64,000 nucleotides of DNA from Mesorhizobium erdmanii USDA 3471 (GCF_000472705.1 NZ_KI421454.1:147227-211226); one strand, 5' to 3'. Shown: positions 26,524 through 35,629, counted from the first letter of the stretch. Program-made: numbers and translations. The notes: a model not told the origin generated them from the sequence alone.

Positions 26524-27312
26524 TCAGCGCATGAGTCGGCGGCGCAACAGCGCCATCGAGAGGAAGAATGGCAACAGCGCGTACAGGCCGAGCACACCGA
26601 CATGCAGGGCAATGCCGCCGATCGGGCGATCAAGCATAACCGGACGAATGAGGTCGATCGCATGTGACAGCGGCATGCATCGCGCTATCTGCTGAAACGC
26701 GTGAGGCAGCTGATCCGATGGGAAAACGGCGCCCGACAGGAACATCATAGGTGTGAGGACAAGCGTCTGGTAAAACACGAAGTAATCGTAGCTGGGCGAA
26801 AGCGCGGTGACGACCATCGCGAGGCTCGCAAACACGCACCCAGTGAGAGCAATGATTGGCAGCGCATAGAGGACGGACGGCCAGGCTGCATAACCCAACG
26901 TTGCGGTGACAATGGTGATTGCCGTACCGGCCAAGAAGGCCTTGGTGGCTGCCCACGCCAGTTCACCCAGAACGATGTCGCCGAGGGTAACGTGCGTATA
27001 CAACATTGCTTCCCAAGTGCGCTGAGAGTGCATGCGAGCGAAAGCCGCGTACAATGTTTCCATGGTAGAGGCGGTCATCGCACTTACCGCGACCATGCCG
27101 GCCGCCAAAAAGGCAATATAGGACGCACCGTCGACGCGGCCGACCATTATGCCGAGGCCGGTGCCTAGGCCGAAAAGATAGATCATAGGATCGGCAAGGT
27201 TTCCGAGAATCGTCACGAGTGAGACTTTCTTCCATGCCAGATAGTTGCGGCGCCACACCGCAACCCAGTTCCACGCATTGGCCGGCAGCGCCGCCGCAAA
27301 ACCTTCAATCAT
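26524..27312 (-). CDS. nodJ: NodJ, ABC-2 type membrane subunit of Nod factor exporter
   Basis: A 262-residue inner-membrane protein with six hydrophobic segments and the ABC-2 pattern ANAWNWVAVWRRNYLAWKKV at the N-terminus and GTGLGIMVGRVDGASYIAFL thereafter. Together with NodI it exports lipochitooligosaccharides. It starts 3 bp after the nodI stop, indicating coupling. The C-terminus ends with a basic run (LLRRRLMR). About 290 bp of non-coding sequence separates it from nolO. Confidence 0.95.
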   Translation of the reverse strand: MIEGFAAALPANAWNWVAVWRRNYLAWKKVSLVTILGNLADPMIYLFGLGTGLGIMVGRVDGASYIAFLAAGMVAVSAMTASTMETLYAAFARMHSQRTWEAMLYTHVTLGDIVLGELAWAATKAFLAGTAITIVTATLGYAAWPSVLYALPIIALTGCVFASLAMVVTALSPSYDYFVFYQTLVLTPMMFLSGAVFPSDQLPHAFQQIARCMPLSHAIDLIRPVMLDRPIGGIALHVGVLGLYALLPFFLSMALLRRRLMR

Positions 27313-27315
27313 CGT

Positions 27316-28362
27316 TCACTCCTCCATCTCGCGCCCGGTCAGCCGCAAGAAAACATCCTCGAGATTGGCTGGACGCAGAAGAAGACGCAGACCTGCTCGC
27401 CCCTGCAGTTGCGTGCGCACCTGGTCAGGGTCTGGCGCATAGCAATAAAGGGTTTCGCCGCTGACCTCGATGCGCTGGGAATGTGGCTTGACCAGCGACA
27501 GCAACTCGTGCGGATCGCCGCCATAAATCTCCATGACCTGGCATCCGATATGCTCGTCGATCAGCGCCTGCGGGCCGCCTTCGGCGATGTTGCGGCCCTT
27601 TTCGAGCACGCATAGCCGATCGCATAATCGCTCAGCCTCTTCCATGAAATGCGTCGTCAGGATAATCGTCTTGCCGCGTGTCAACAGGGCGCGCAGCCGC
27701 TCCCAGATCAGGTGGCGCGCGTGCGGATCGAGGCCGGTTGTCGGCTCGTCCATCACGATGAGCTGGGGGTCGTTGATCAACGCCCGCGCCATCGTCAGGC
27801 ATCGCTTCATGCCGCCGGACAGTTCCGAGACGCGCGCATCCGCCTTGCGCTCGAGGCGAGCGAACTCGAGAAGCGACGGGATGACCGCTTCGCTCTGACG
27901 TGTGCTCATGCCGAAGTAGCGTCCGAACACCAGCAAGTTCTCGCGTACGGTCAATTCCTGGTCAAGATTGTCGAATTGCGGGACCACGCCAATGCCCCTG
28001 CGTGCCAGCCGAGCGCGCGCCGGCACTGGGACGCCGAGCACCGTGATCGCGCCCGCGTCAGGGCATGTCATGCCGAGGAGCATACGCGCAATCGTGCTTT
28101 TGCCTGCCCCGTTTGGTCCGAGGAGGCCGAAACACTCTCCCGACGCAACGGAGAACGACAGTTCGTCGACAACGACCTTGTTCCCATACGACTTGGTTAC
28201 GCCGGCAAAATCGACTGCCACGGTTGACGCAGAGTCAGGCACGGAGCTTTTCGCGCTTGTTTGCCCGTGAGACTCCCGTTCGATCGCAGGAGTCTCGAGC
28301 CGCCGCAATTCCTCTGGGCCCAACTTACGCTTCAACACTTGATGTTTCTGGTCCTGGCTCAA
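27316..28362 (-). CDS. nodI: NodI, ATPase subunit of Nod factor exporter
   Basis: A complete ABC ATPase: Walker A GPNGAGKST, signature LSGGMKRCLTMARAL, Walker B LIVMDEPTTGLD and the H-loop LTTHFMEEAERLCDRL. No ATG is suitably placed. I prefer TTG at 28362 (AGGTGGAAG just upstream, giving MSQDQKHQV-), which leaves 25 bp after nodC; a TTG at 28422 would overlap nodC. The ~60 residues before the ABC domain are longer than in many NodI proteins. It pairs with NodJ in Nod factor export. Confidence 0.92.
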   Translation of the reverse strand: MSQDQKHQVLKRKLGPEELRRLETPAIERESHGQTSAKSSVPDSASTVAVDFAGVTKSYGNKVVVDELSFSVASGECFGLLGPNGAGKSTIARMLLGMTCPDAGAITVLGVPVPARARLARRGIGVVPQFDNLDQELTVRENLLVFGRYFGMSTRQSEAVIPSLLEFARLERKADARVSELSGGMKRCLTMARALINDPQLIVMDEPTTGLDPHARHLIWERLRALLTRGKTIILTTHFMEEAERLCDRLCVLEKGRNIAEGGPQALIDEHIGCQVMEIYGGDPHELLSLVKPHSQRIEVSGETLYCYAPDPDQVRTQLQGRAGLRLLLRPANLEDVFLRLTGREMEE

Positions 28363-28387
28363 AACTCTTCCACCTAAGGTCACGTGA

Positions 28388-29662
28388 CTATTGCTGTTCG
28401 CTGTAAGCTGCGTCAGATCCAACCAAGTCGGGCTTTGGAATGCTGCCGCCGGTGTCTGGCACGTTGGCCGCAGAGCTTCGCGACAACCAATCGCTATTGC
28501 TCAAAGTACACAGCGCGTATGCTTTCAAAGGGAGCAGGAGAAAGATGTTGATGACTGTGTGGAGCGAGAATCCGAGAAATCGAAGTTGGCGCGCACGAAA
28601 CGCTGCCACGCTGCAGCGAACTATAGTCATGGCTGCAATCATCAGGCATGCCGTCCAAGGCGCAGTACCTGTCGTTACGAATTGCGCGACCCCCGCCAGA
28701 ATCGACAAAGAGAGCAATAATGGGCCAATATTCTGGCCAATCACGTCCAATGTGAGATAAATATTAAGGCCGCGCAGCAGTTGGAACGCCAGCAACGTGT
28801 CACGGAAAGTGCTCCGGGCCCAGCGAAGCTGTTGGCGCAGATAGGGACCCATGCTGTTGGGAACGACTGTTGCCGCGACGGCCTCCGGGACATACTCTGT
28901 TCGAAAGCCTGCTTTCAGCATCAGGATCGTAAGGTGGCGGTCCTCGCCGAAGTCGCTCGGCTTCCCTCGAAAGCGCTGCGTCTCGTACTGGTCCAGCAGC
29001 GAAACAAGCGCGGATCGCCGGTACATGGCACACGGACCGCAGCAACACATGACGGCACCGAACCGAGCCTGCGCTGCCCGCTCTTCGTTGCAGGCGAGCC
29101 AGTATTCCATGTCAATCAACCGCGTCAGCCAAGTTTCACTGCGATTGCTAGCCGCCAACTGGCCCATGGCGGCGCCGACCGCTTGATCTTGCATCTTTAG
29201 CGCAAGCCTGGTGATGACGTCCGGCGCGAGGATCGTGTCCGAATCTACATTGAGCACCAAATCTCCGCACGAGCGGCGAATGGCGGCAATCTGCGCCTTG
29301 CGCTTTCCGACATTCTTTGGGAGCGCAATGAAGTTGAACCTCGGGTCGCCCGCGTATTTCTCGTGTACACCCACGAGGGCATCGCGGTTTGCAGAACCGT
29401 CATCAACGACATAGACCTGCAGTTTGCCGGCGTATTCCTGACTTGCAATGGAAGCCAGGCAGTCCGAGAGGGTGCGAGGCGCCTCGTTGTAGCACGGGAT
29501 AATGACATCGACGCTCGGCCAAGGCTCACCGCCGGGCGGGTCGCCCGAGGTCGGCGCTACGTTTGTAGGCAGGGTATAAAACACCTGCGCGGTTTTGTAG
29601 ACGGTCGACAGCAGCGCATAAGAGCAGATGGCAACAGTACTGGCTGTGGCAAACAGGGTCAT
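28388..29662 (-). CDS. nodC: NodC chitooligosaccharide synthase
   Basis: NodC polymerises N-acetylglucosamine from UDP-GlcNAc. The GT2 processive synthase motifs are present: VDVIIPCYNEAP, VYVVDDGSAN, LVLNVDSDTILAPD, SDFGEDRHLTILMLK and RQQLRWARST (the QxxRW motif). One N-terminal and several C-terminal membrane segments anchor it in the inner membrane. 424 residues is normal. It follows nodA by 56 bp. Confidence 0.97.
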   Translation of the reverse strand: MTLFATASTVAICSYALLSTVYKTAQVFYTLPTNVAPTSGDPPGGEPWPSVDVIIPCYNEAPRTLSDCLASIASQEYAGKLQVYVVDDGSANRDALVGVHEKYAGDPRFNFIALPKNVGKRKAQIAAIRRSCGDLVLNVDSDTILAPDVITRLALKMQDQAVGAAMGQLAASNRSETWLTRLIDMEYWLACNEERAAQARFGAVMCCCGPCAMYRRSALVSLLDQYETQRFRGKPSDFGEDRHLTILMLKAGFRTEYVPEAVAATVVPNSMGPYLRQQLRWARSTFRDTLLAFQLLRGLNIYLTLDVIGQNIGPLLLSLSILAGVAQFVTTGTAPWTACLMIAAMTIVRCSVAAFRARQLRFLGFSLHTVINIFLLLPLKAYALCTLSNSDWLSRSSAANVPDTGGSIPKPDLVGSDAAYSEQQ

Positions 29663-29718
29663 GAGATGTCAGATTCTTCAGTGGATTTGAGGGAAGCGGA
29701 CGGATAACAGATCCGCGG

Positions 29719-30315
29719 TCATAGCTCTGGACCGTTCCGATCGATCAAAGTGCCGGCCGGCCACTCGCTCATCGAGCGTCCAATTGGGAGCACCATGAGG
29801 AGTACGTCGTCGTCGACTCGCGTCGTGTAAGGCAGATCGGGGTACACATCCGGGAGGGTTGAACGCACGCGAACGCCCGTCAGAATGTTCGCCAAGCCTT
29901 TGCGGCAGAACCTCCCAACATGGTTCCGGAGCGCTTGCCGAACCGTGCCGAAAGCGAATGGAACGCCAAGCTGCTGCAGCACTGGATACATGACGCTAAT
30001 CGAATGGCCGATTCCCAGCCCCTCAAGATCCGGACGCACCCCGTATAGACCGAGTTCAGCGACCAGCAGATCAACGTCGCCAACTTTGATGCATCGGCGC
30101 AGCACGCCCATGTGAGCCGCGACCCCGTGCACATCATAGCCGATTGCGCGGACCTCCGGCCTTGCACCGGCCCAACTTCGACCGCCTTCGAATTGCTTTC
30201 CATTGAAGGCTCCGGTCGGCTCATAGGTCTTCCGGAAGAACTCAGAGAGTTCGAGGTGATCGGAAAGCTGCAACTCATTTTCCCAGCACAACCTCCACTG
30301 CACGTTATTGCGCAT
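29719..30315 (-). CDS. nodA: NodA N-acyltransferase
   Basis: NodA transfers a fatty acyl chain from acyl carrier protein to the NodB-deacetylated glucosamine. ATG 30315 behind GAGGAAG gives the usual start MRNNVQWRLCWENELQLSDH; the longer open frame above is not NodA. Conserved blocks include SWAGARPEVRAIGYDVHGVA and VAELGLYGVRPDLEGLGIGH, and the C-terminus SMSEWPAGTLIDRNGPEL. 198 residues is the standard length. It heads the nodA-nodC-nodI-nodJ-nolO operon, 97 bp downstream of a nod box. Confidence 0.97.
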   Translation of the reverse strand: MRNNVQWRLCWENELQLSDHLELSEFFRKTYEPTGAFNGKQFEGGRSWAGARPEVRAIGYDVHGVAAHMGVLRRCIKVGDVDLLVAELGLYGVRPDLEGLGIGHSISVMYPVLQQLGVPFAFGTVRQALRNHVGRFCRKGLANILTGVRVRSTLPDVYPDLPYTTRVDDDVLLMVLPIGRSMSEWPAGTLIDRNGPEL

Positions 30316-30411
30316 GCGAAGACTTCCTCTTTTTTTGCGTTCTTTTGTGCACCTCACGCGGTAGAGCAACGGCGGCGCATGTCATGTGGAGGTCTATGAA
30401 CGACCCCCCCA

Positions 30412-30458
30412 GATTGGTAAAATTGATTGTTTAGATCGAGAGCATCCACGCTATGGAT
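30412..30458 (-). promoter_or_regulatory. nod box of the nodACIJ-nolO operon
   Basis: The minus strand reads ATCCATAGCGTGGATGCTCT and then CAATCAATTTTACCAATC, a near-perfect 47-bp nod box. It drives nodA. The first codons of a deleted nodD begin 10 bp away on the plus strand. Confidence 0.95.
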
Positions 30459-30467
30459 GCTGAAACC

Positions 30468-30505
30468 ATGCGTTTCAAAGGCCTTGATCTGAACCTTCTG
30501 GTGGT
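30468..30505 (+). pseudogene. nodD: nodD remnant, first ~13 codons
   Basis: The plus strand encodes MRFKGLDLNLLVV exactly as in the intact NodD proteins and then diverges to reach a stop (PDWPR*). The rest of the gene has been replaced by unrelated sequence. Confidence 0.9.
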
Positions 30506-31315
30506 GCCCGATTGGCCCCGATAGCGGCGACGCACCGATGGCAGCTGGCGGTGACACAACCTGCCTCAAGAGCGGCCGCCAGCGGCGTGGCTGCGCCTCG
30601 TGGCGAAGCAGCGATCAAGTGGAGGATGGGCCCGATAGGCGTCAGCAAACGCGGCGACCGTTGACGCACGATCGCGCAGCTCTGGATCGCCGGCGGCAAA
30701 CAGGTTCCGCGAAGCCTGTGGCTCAACAAGTTGCGGCAAGGCGGCATGCCAATGACGCGATGGTCGCGCTCGCCAACAGCAATCGTCTGGTCAATGCTCT
30801 CGAGTGTCGCCTGTCAACCGGACTGTCGGCGAAAGCACCTGGAGCGGGAAGGAGGACGCGCCCGGATGGCGCTACTTCGAACGAATTGTTTGAGGTTTTG
30901 GCCGACTGAAGTGCGCGAAGGGGCTGGTCCCAAACTCTTAGATCCCGCGCCCCATCAAAGATCGCCGCACACAGAAAAGGCAGCCTAAGGAGCGTCAGCA
31001 CTTGCGCCGGCCGAAGGGTCGGGACGCGGGACTGACTGCAACGACGAGATCGGTTAAAAGGGCAGCCGTAGGAGTGGCAGCATAGCGCCGCCGAAGGCGG
31101 GACACGGGACCGACGGCCCCCAACGAGGAGTGCCGCTTTCCCGGCTAGGGATCGTCAACCACCTGGGCCGAAACACCTTTGAGGTTCGGTGGCGGCAGCC
31201 GTAGAGCCCGTCCCGCATAGGGAGCCATGCAAAATAAGGACTTCGCTTCATTTCGGTATTTATGGGTCATTTATTGGGTAAACCCGTTTCTTGATTTTTT
31301 GGGTATTTTTTTTAT
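30506..31315. other. Intergenic stretch replacing nodD, with an imperfect tandem repeat
   Basis: GC-rich sequence of ~800 bp with no recognisable gene. From ~30976 to 31112 two ~57-bp units are similar (both contain GGCAGCC-TAGGAG-like, GCCG-CCGAAGG and CGGGAC-GAC blocks) at a period of ~80 bp. The 3' end is AT-rich and precedes the broken fic gene, so it may hold its promoter. Confidence 0.4.
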
Positions 31316-31950
31316 ATGACGCTGAAGACAGATTCCGTGCAAATTACCCCCCAAATCCTTACCCTCGTCTCGGAGATTGACGAATTCAAAGGGGCTTCGC
31401 GGGCTGTTGGCACGCTCGCGCCAGAGCGCCTATCGGCTTTGCGCCGTGTTGCGACCATCGAGAGCATTGGCTTTTCTATCCGTATCGAAGGAAGTAAGCT
31501 CACCGCCGTTGAAGTCGAGCGGCTGCAACAGGATGAGCTCATCGCGGCGCCTACAAGACATTCGCAAACAATGTGAGTGCGTTCGATGCCGACGGGAACG
31601 AGATCGGCGTCATCTTCGAAACGGCGACGCCTTTCGATACGCCGAAGCGGATGAAGGAACTTATCGAGTGGACGCGTGGTACACTCAACGAGCAAAGCCT
31701 GCATCCCTTGCTCGTGGTGGCGATTTTCATCGTGGTTTTTTTGGAAATCCACCCATTCCAGGACGGCAATGGAAGGCTGTCGCGCGTTCTGACGCCGCTC
31801 CTGCTGATGCGCAGCGGCTATGCATATGTACCCTACTCTTCACTCGAAAGCGTGATTGAGAACAGCAAGGAGGGTTATTATCTGGCGCTTCGTTTCATCA
31901 GGAAGCGGAAATCGGCTTTTGGAAGCGGGCCAGCAGGCAGTCTTCATTGA
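31316..31950 (+). pseudogene. Fic-family AMPylase gene, frameshifted and shortened
   Basis: Fic enzymes transfer AMP to target proteins. The 5' frame (31316-31576) carries the inhibitory-helix-type region SIGFSIRIEGSKLTAVEVER; the second frame (31573-31950) carries the complete catalytic loop HPFQDGNGRLSRVLTPLLL. Between the two, where about 60 residues should lie, the sequence passes from one frame to the other within a few bases, so an internal piece is deleted or shifted. The 3' end overlaps the convergent nodS gene and lacks the usual C-terminal wHTH. An active product is unlikely. Confidence 0.65.
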
Positions 31951-32506
31951 TCGACGCGCCCCGGCACTCGATGCACTCGATCTCGGTCAACGATTCGTTC
32001 AGCATGGCGATAGTGGTCTCTGCACCAGCAGCGTGCCCCCAGCGTTGGCAATTGGCGTCACGTGCCGACCCGAAGACCAGCTGCCCACCTGGCGCAAGCA
32101 GGCCTACCAGGTTGCGGACTGCCGCGCCGATCTGAACGAGGCCTCCGACGTAGTAAAGAACTTCCGCCACGACGATCAGGTCGAACAGTTCATCACTCGA
32201 AAATTGTTGAACATCGGAGATTATCCAGCTGATGTGCGGCGGCTCCTTCACGCGTAAACGTGCTCGCGTAATCGCTGGCTCGACGACATCGATCACAGTG
32301 AGCCGCTGGCAAATGGGGGCTAGCCGTTCCGTAAAAGCGCCAGCAGCGCACCCGACTTCGAGCGCATTTGCGACTCGACCTTGCGCAAGTGACAAAAGGA
32401 GAATTTGCGTGTGGCGCTCCCGCTCGAACGGGTTGCCATCGAGCCGCCATGGATCGTCTGCGGCCATTTCTCGATTCAGCAGTTCATGATCGATTTTATG
32501 GGTCAA
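31898..32506 (-). CDS. nodS: NodS, Nod factor N-methyltransferase
   Basis: NodS methylates the terminal glucosamine nitrogen using S-adenosylmethionine, acting after NodB. The N-terminus DDPWRLDGNPFERERHTQIL is diagnostic. SAM-binding motif I is NALEVGCAAGAFTERLAP; later FDLIVVAEVLYYVGG and APGGQLVFGSARDANCQRWG match NodS. The start appears to be TTG at 32506 with GAGGTGG upstream. 202 residues, as usual. It stands alone behind its own nod box, without nodU directly downstream, and converges on the fic remnant. Confidence 0.93.
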   Translation of the reverse strand: MTHKIDHELLNREMAADDPWRLDGNPFERERHTQILLLSLAQGRVANALEVGCAAGAFTERLAPICQRLTVIDVVEPAITRARLRVKEPPHISWIISDVQQFSSDELFDLIVVAEVLYYVGGLVQIGAAVRNLVGLLAPGGQLVFGSARDANCQRWGHAAGAETTIAMLNESLTEIECIECRGASINEDCLLARFQKPISAS

Positions 32507-32674
32507 ATTCCCACCTCGCTAAGGCAGCAATCACCGGCGCTGCAAATGCCGTCAGATGTCGCTAGCGTCGGGACCCGGGCACACCAATTCTGAGAAGCGG
32601 GGCCGCTTCCTGCACCGGGCAGACCTGCGGGCCGAGGCACTTGATTTCGGTCACGCTCCTAATAGGGTCCGCAG

Positions 32675-32720
32675 GATTGGCAAATTGATTGTTTGGATGT
32701 AACCATCCACGCCGTAAACA
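32675..32720 (-). promoter_or_regulatory. nod box upstream of nodS
   Basis: The minus strand contains GGCGTGGATGG and then CATCCAAACAATCAATTTGCC-AATC, a nod box with one base fewer in the T-run than the nodA box and a degenerate distal end. It lies ~170 bp upstream of nodS. Confidence 0.8.
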
Positions 32721-32853
32721 CATTGAGGGCCGAATTGGGCGTGGCTGGGTCCACGTCTGTGTGGCGCCGGCCGACACACTGCTCACATCGCACCACACTC
32801 GCCCGCCTGCTACGACGCCAGCACGCTGACGATGATCCTATGATGACTGCGGT

Positions 32854-34035
32854 TCACCGTCTCAACATGGCCGCAATGCCATGACGGACAAAGGGAAGAT
32901 GTTGGCCGAGGCGCAGCCCCAGATGCCTTGCAAGCCGTGCCGCCGGATGCTCGCTTGAGTAGAGCCCGACGAGAATATTCGTAGCATGGTAGAGCGGCGC
33001 CGCCGACAGGCGCAGTCGGCTTTCATATCTGTGGAGCATGTCGGGATCGGCAATGTCGCGACGGTCGCGCCATGCTGTCTGGATACCACGGGCGAGCTGC
33101 TTCTGGCCGCCGAGGCCGATGTTGAAGCCATGCGCGGTCACCGGGTGCATGCCGATGGCAGCGTCGCCGATCAATGCGGCGCTCGGCGCCCGGAACCTGT
33201 GCGCCCAGGTCGTGGCCAACGGATAGATATAACGTTGGCTTGCCAGGCTCATGGTGCCGAGGCGCCCTCGACAGCGCTTTGTCAACTCCCTCAGGAACAA
33301 CTCGTCGTCGAGGGCAAGCAGTCCGTCGGCCTGGTTTGAGGGCAAAGTCAAAAGCAGCGACGACACGCCTGGCGCGAGGGGCAACATCGCTATCGTCTGA
33401 TGGTGATCGAACCATTCGATCGCGATCTGGTGGTGGGGGCGCTCGTGCCTCACCCGGCAAATCAGCATGGAGTTGCCAAGCCGATTGATATCGGCGCCGA
33501 TGCCGAGCAGATTGCGGGTGGCGGAAAAACGCGAATCGGCTGCAACGAGAAGCCGAGCGCTCAGCTGCCTGCCATTGGAGAGCGTTATCACTGCTCTTTG
33601 ACGGCTGTTTGTTGCACGCACGACCGAGTGGCCGCACAGCAGCCGGGCGTGGCCCTGCAAGCGGATGATCTTGAACAGGGCATCGCGGATCTGGCAATTC
33701 GGGACCAGAACGCCCAGTGGTTCCGCGGATCCGCCGGGGGAATCGAAACGCAACGCAAACGGGCTCGATCCGTTGAGGACGCGTGCGCCTTGAAGCGGTG
33801 ACTTGTCCGAAGCGGAGATAACATCCCAGGCGCCGAGCTCGCGAAGGATTCCAATCGAGGCGTGGGTGAGCGCGATCTCGCGGCCGTCGAAAGCCGGACT
33901 TGCCAGTCTTTCCAGGGACTGCCCTTCCACAACCGCCAGTTTGAGCTGGCTATGGGCAAGCGATGCGGCGAAGGAAAGTCCGACCGGCCCGGCGCCCACG
34001 ACAATAATGTCGAAGCTGTCGTCACAGCCGGCCAT
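32854..34035 (-). CDS. ubiM: UbiM/UbiH-family FAD-dependent ring hydroxylase
   Basis: Flavoprotein monooxygenase of 393 residues. The N-terminal FAD-binding motif is FDIIVVGAGPVGLSFAASLA; the second, ALIGDAAIGMHPVTAHGFNI, has the form seen in UbiM (demethoxyubiquinol 5-hydroxylase) and not the HPxxGQG of UbiH/UbiF. The central DG motif is altered to AADSRFSATR. UbiM-type enzymes serve ubiquinone synthesis and often sit in accessory regions. The PhyH-like oxygenase gene lies upstream on the same strand with ~420 bp between, so a different substrate is conceivable. Start ATG 34035. Confidence 0.78.
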   Translation of the reverse strand: MAGCDDSFDIIVVGAGPVGLSFAASLAHSQLKLAVVEGQSLERLASPAFDGREIALTHASIGILRELGAWDVISASDKSPLQGARVLNGSSPFALRFDSPGGSAEPLGVLVPNCQIRDALFKIIRLQGHARLLCGHSVVRATNSRQRAVITLSNGRQLSARLLVAADSRFSATRNLLGIGADINRLGNSMLICRVRHERPHHQIAIEWFDHHQTIAMLPLAPGVSSLLLTLPSNQADGLLALDDELFLRELTKRCRGRLGTMSLASQRYIYPLATTWAHRFRAPSAALIGDAAIGMHPVTAHGFNIGLGGQKQLARGIQTAWRDRRDIADPDMLHRYESRLRLSAAPLYHATNILVGLYSSEHPAARLARHLGLRLGQHLPFVRHGIAAMLRR

Positions 34036-34452
34036 CAGCGTGCCGCCAGCGCGTCGGTTCTCTTCGTGAGATGTTGGGGGAGCCGAGCCACATGTCGTGC
34101 ATCGATTGCGCTGTGATCTATTGCCCGCATCGCCTCAAGCGCGTTTCTCACGTCGGTTCCTGGCTGGTGAAGCGTCATTTGCCTGCTGTATGATCTGGAT
34201 TGTCAAGACGTTGGGAGCGACGGCAGACTGTCGGTCAGCCCATGCGTTTTTCCCGTGAAGGACTGGGCGATCAAACCACGCCGACAAGGGCGTGGCCTTG
34301 ATCTGGGTCAGTCGGGGCCGAACCGGCGTCAGATGACATCGATCCAATCCAGTCATGCGCCAGCTGATCCCATGGCGACGCCATGGCACCAGCCAGCGCA
34401 AGCGAGAACCAGGCGGCTGATCTGGTAAGGCTGTTTCAGAACTTTTGCGAGA
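34036..34452. other. Intergenic stretch between the two oxygenase genes
   Basis: About 415 bp without a recognisable gene. The only longer minus-strand open frame has no conserved motif. No repeat or clear promoter was seen. Confidence 0.35.
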
Positions 34453-35427
34453 TCAGCGAATGACAGGCTCGCCATGGAAGCGCCGGCGCGAGGGTGGCGA
34501 GACACCGAAGCCGACTTCCATCATCAGCCGTGGCGTGCGCGAAGGCACGGTGCCCATATGGAAGCCGAACGGATCCTCGACGAAACCGAGACCGGCTTCG
34601 CCGGTCAGCGTGACGGGGCTGTCATCGCCATAGACCTTGAGAACCTCCTGCGCCGGATGGCCGACAAGCAGCGTCAGCTGATGCTTGATGGCGCGGCGGT
34701 TATGACTGCCCCGCACATAAACATGCGGGCCGGTGCCCTCGTCGACCGGCGTCAGATAGAAGAAGAATTTCAGCATCCGCCAGTCATCGAGATCGAAATG
34801 ATACTTGCCGAGCGAGGCACGGTTCTTGTCGGCGTCGGAAGCCTCGCTGGTCGGGAAACTCCACCACACGCGTGTGGTGATCAGTTTCGCCTGAGCGCCC
34901 AGATAATGCGCGGCGATGTCGAGCAGCAGCGGGTCGTTCTGGATGGCGACCGCTGCCTTGCAGCCGAGGATGTGTTCGAAAAAGTGGCCGCTGAGCAAGG
35001 AGCGGCCGAAACGCTTCTCGGCCTCGGCATGGTCCTCAGCCATGAATTCGAGACGGCGATCGAAATTGCCGAAACAAGGCGTGTACCGGGCGAAGGCGGC
35101 GATCTCCTCATGGATGGAAGTCGGCAGGACGAGCCCGCAAAACAGCCCGTCCGACCGCAGCGCCTCGACAATTTCCTGGCGATCGACGCCGGCAAACATG
35201 GTGTCGTGGGCTTTTTGCGACACGCGAACCGGCTTTGCCCCACGCCAGTGCATCCGGCGCGCCGGCATGGTGCGGGCGAGCACAAACATCGGCAGCCATG
35301 CCGGGTTCTCGCGAATGTCCGACAGATAGGTCGGAATGCGCACGGCGATGCGGCGCAGCACGCCGCCGTTTCGCGCGATGGCCTCGAGACTGGCGGCGCC
35401 AGATTTGTCAGGGCTCGAAAGGGTCAT
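34453..35427 (-). CDS. PhyH-like (phytanoyl-CoA dioxygenase family) protein
   Basis: A 324-residue protein with the features of Fe(II)/2-oxoglutarate oxygenases of the PhyH type: KYHFDLDDWRMLKFFFYLTP supplies the His-x-Asp pair in a jelly-roll strand, HVYVRGSHNRRA follows, and FHMGTVPSRTPRLMMEVGFG supplies the distal His and the 2-oxoglutarate Arg. Substrates of this family in bacteria range from lipids to sugars and antibiotics. The first ~100 residues are helical and basic. It is directly upstream of the UbiM-like gene. Substrate unknown. Confidence 0.75.
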   Translation of the reverse strand: MTLSSPDKSGAASLEAIARNGGVLRRIAVRIPTYLSDIRENPAWLPMFVLARTMPARRMHWRGAKPVRVSQKAHDTMFAGVDRQEIVEALRSDGLFCGLVLPTSIHEEIAAFARYTPCFGNFDRRLEFMAEDHAEAEKRFGRSLLSGHFFEHILGCKAAVAIQNDPLLLDIAAHYLGAQAKLITTRVWWSFPTSEASDADKNRASLGKYHFDLDDWRMLKFFFYLTPVDEGTGPHVYVRGSHNRRAIKHQLTLLVGHPAQEVLKVYGDDSPVTLTGEAGLGFVEDPFGFHMGTVPSRTPRLMMEVGFGVSPPSRRRFHGEPVIR

Positions 35428-35629
35428 GAAGGTCCTCAGCTATGAATGCAATATGATATCGACGAAGCATCGATTCTCACTGCCTCGCCGCTGGTCCAAG
35501 CCCGATTCCCGCAACGGAAGGACGTGTAGGCGCGCGTCGGTTTTTGTGCAACGCACAATAGCCTTGCGCGTGACAAATGCTGTTCGGATCGCCGTGCGCA
35601 TCAGCCAATATTCCAGCGGCAGGCAAACG

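Noticed and set aside
28455..28470. GG-N10-GC match within nodC that looks like a sigma-54 promoter
   Set aside because: It lies inside a conserved coding region without an upstream activator site or suitable downstream gene.
34474..35445. 323-codon plus-strand frame
   Set aside because: Antisense to the PhyH-like gene; no conserved motif.
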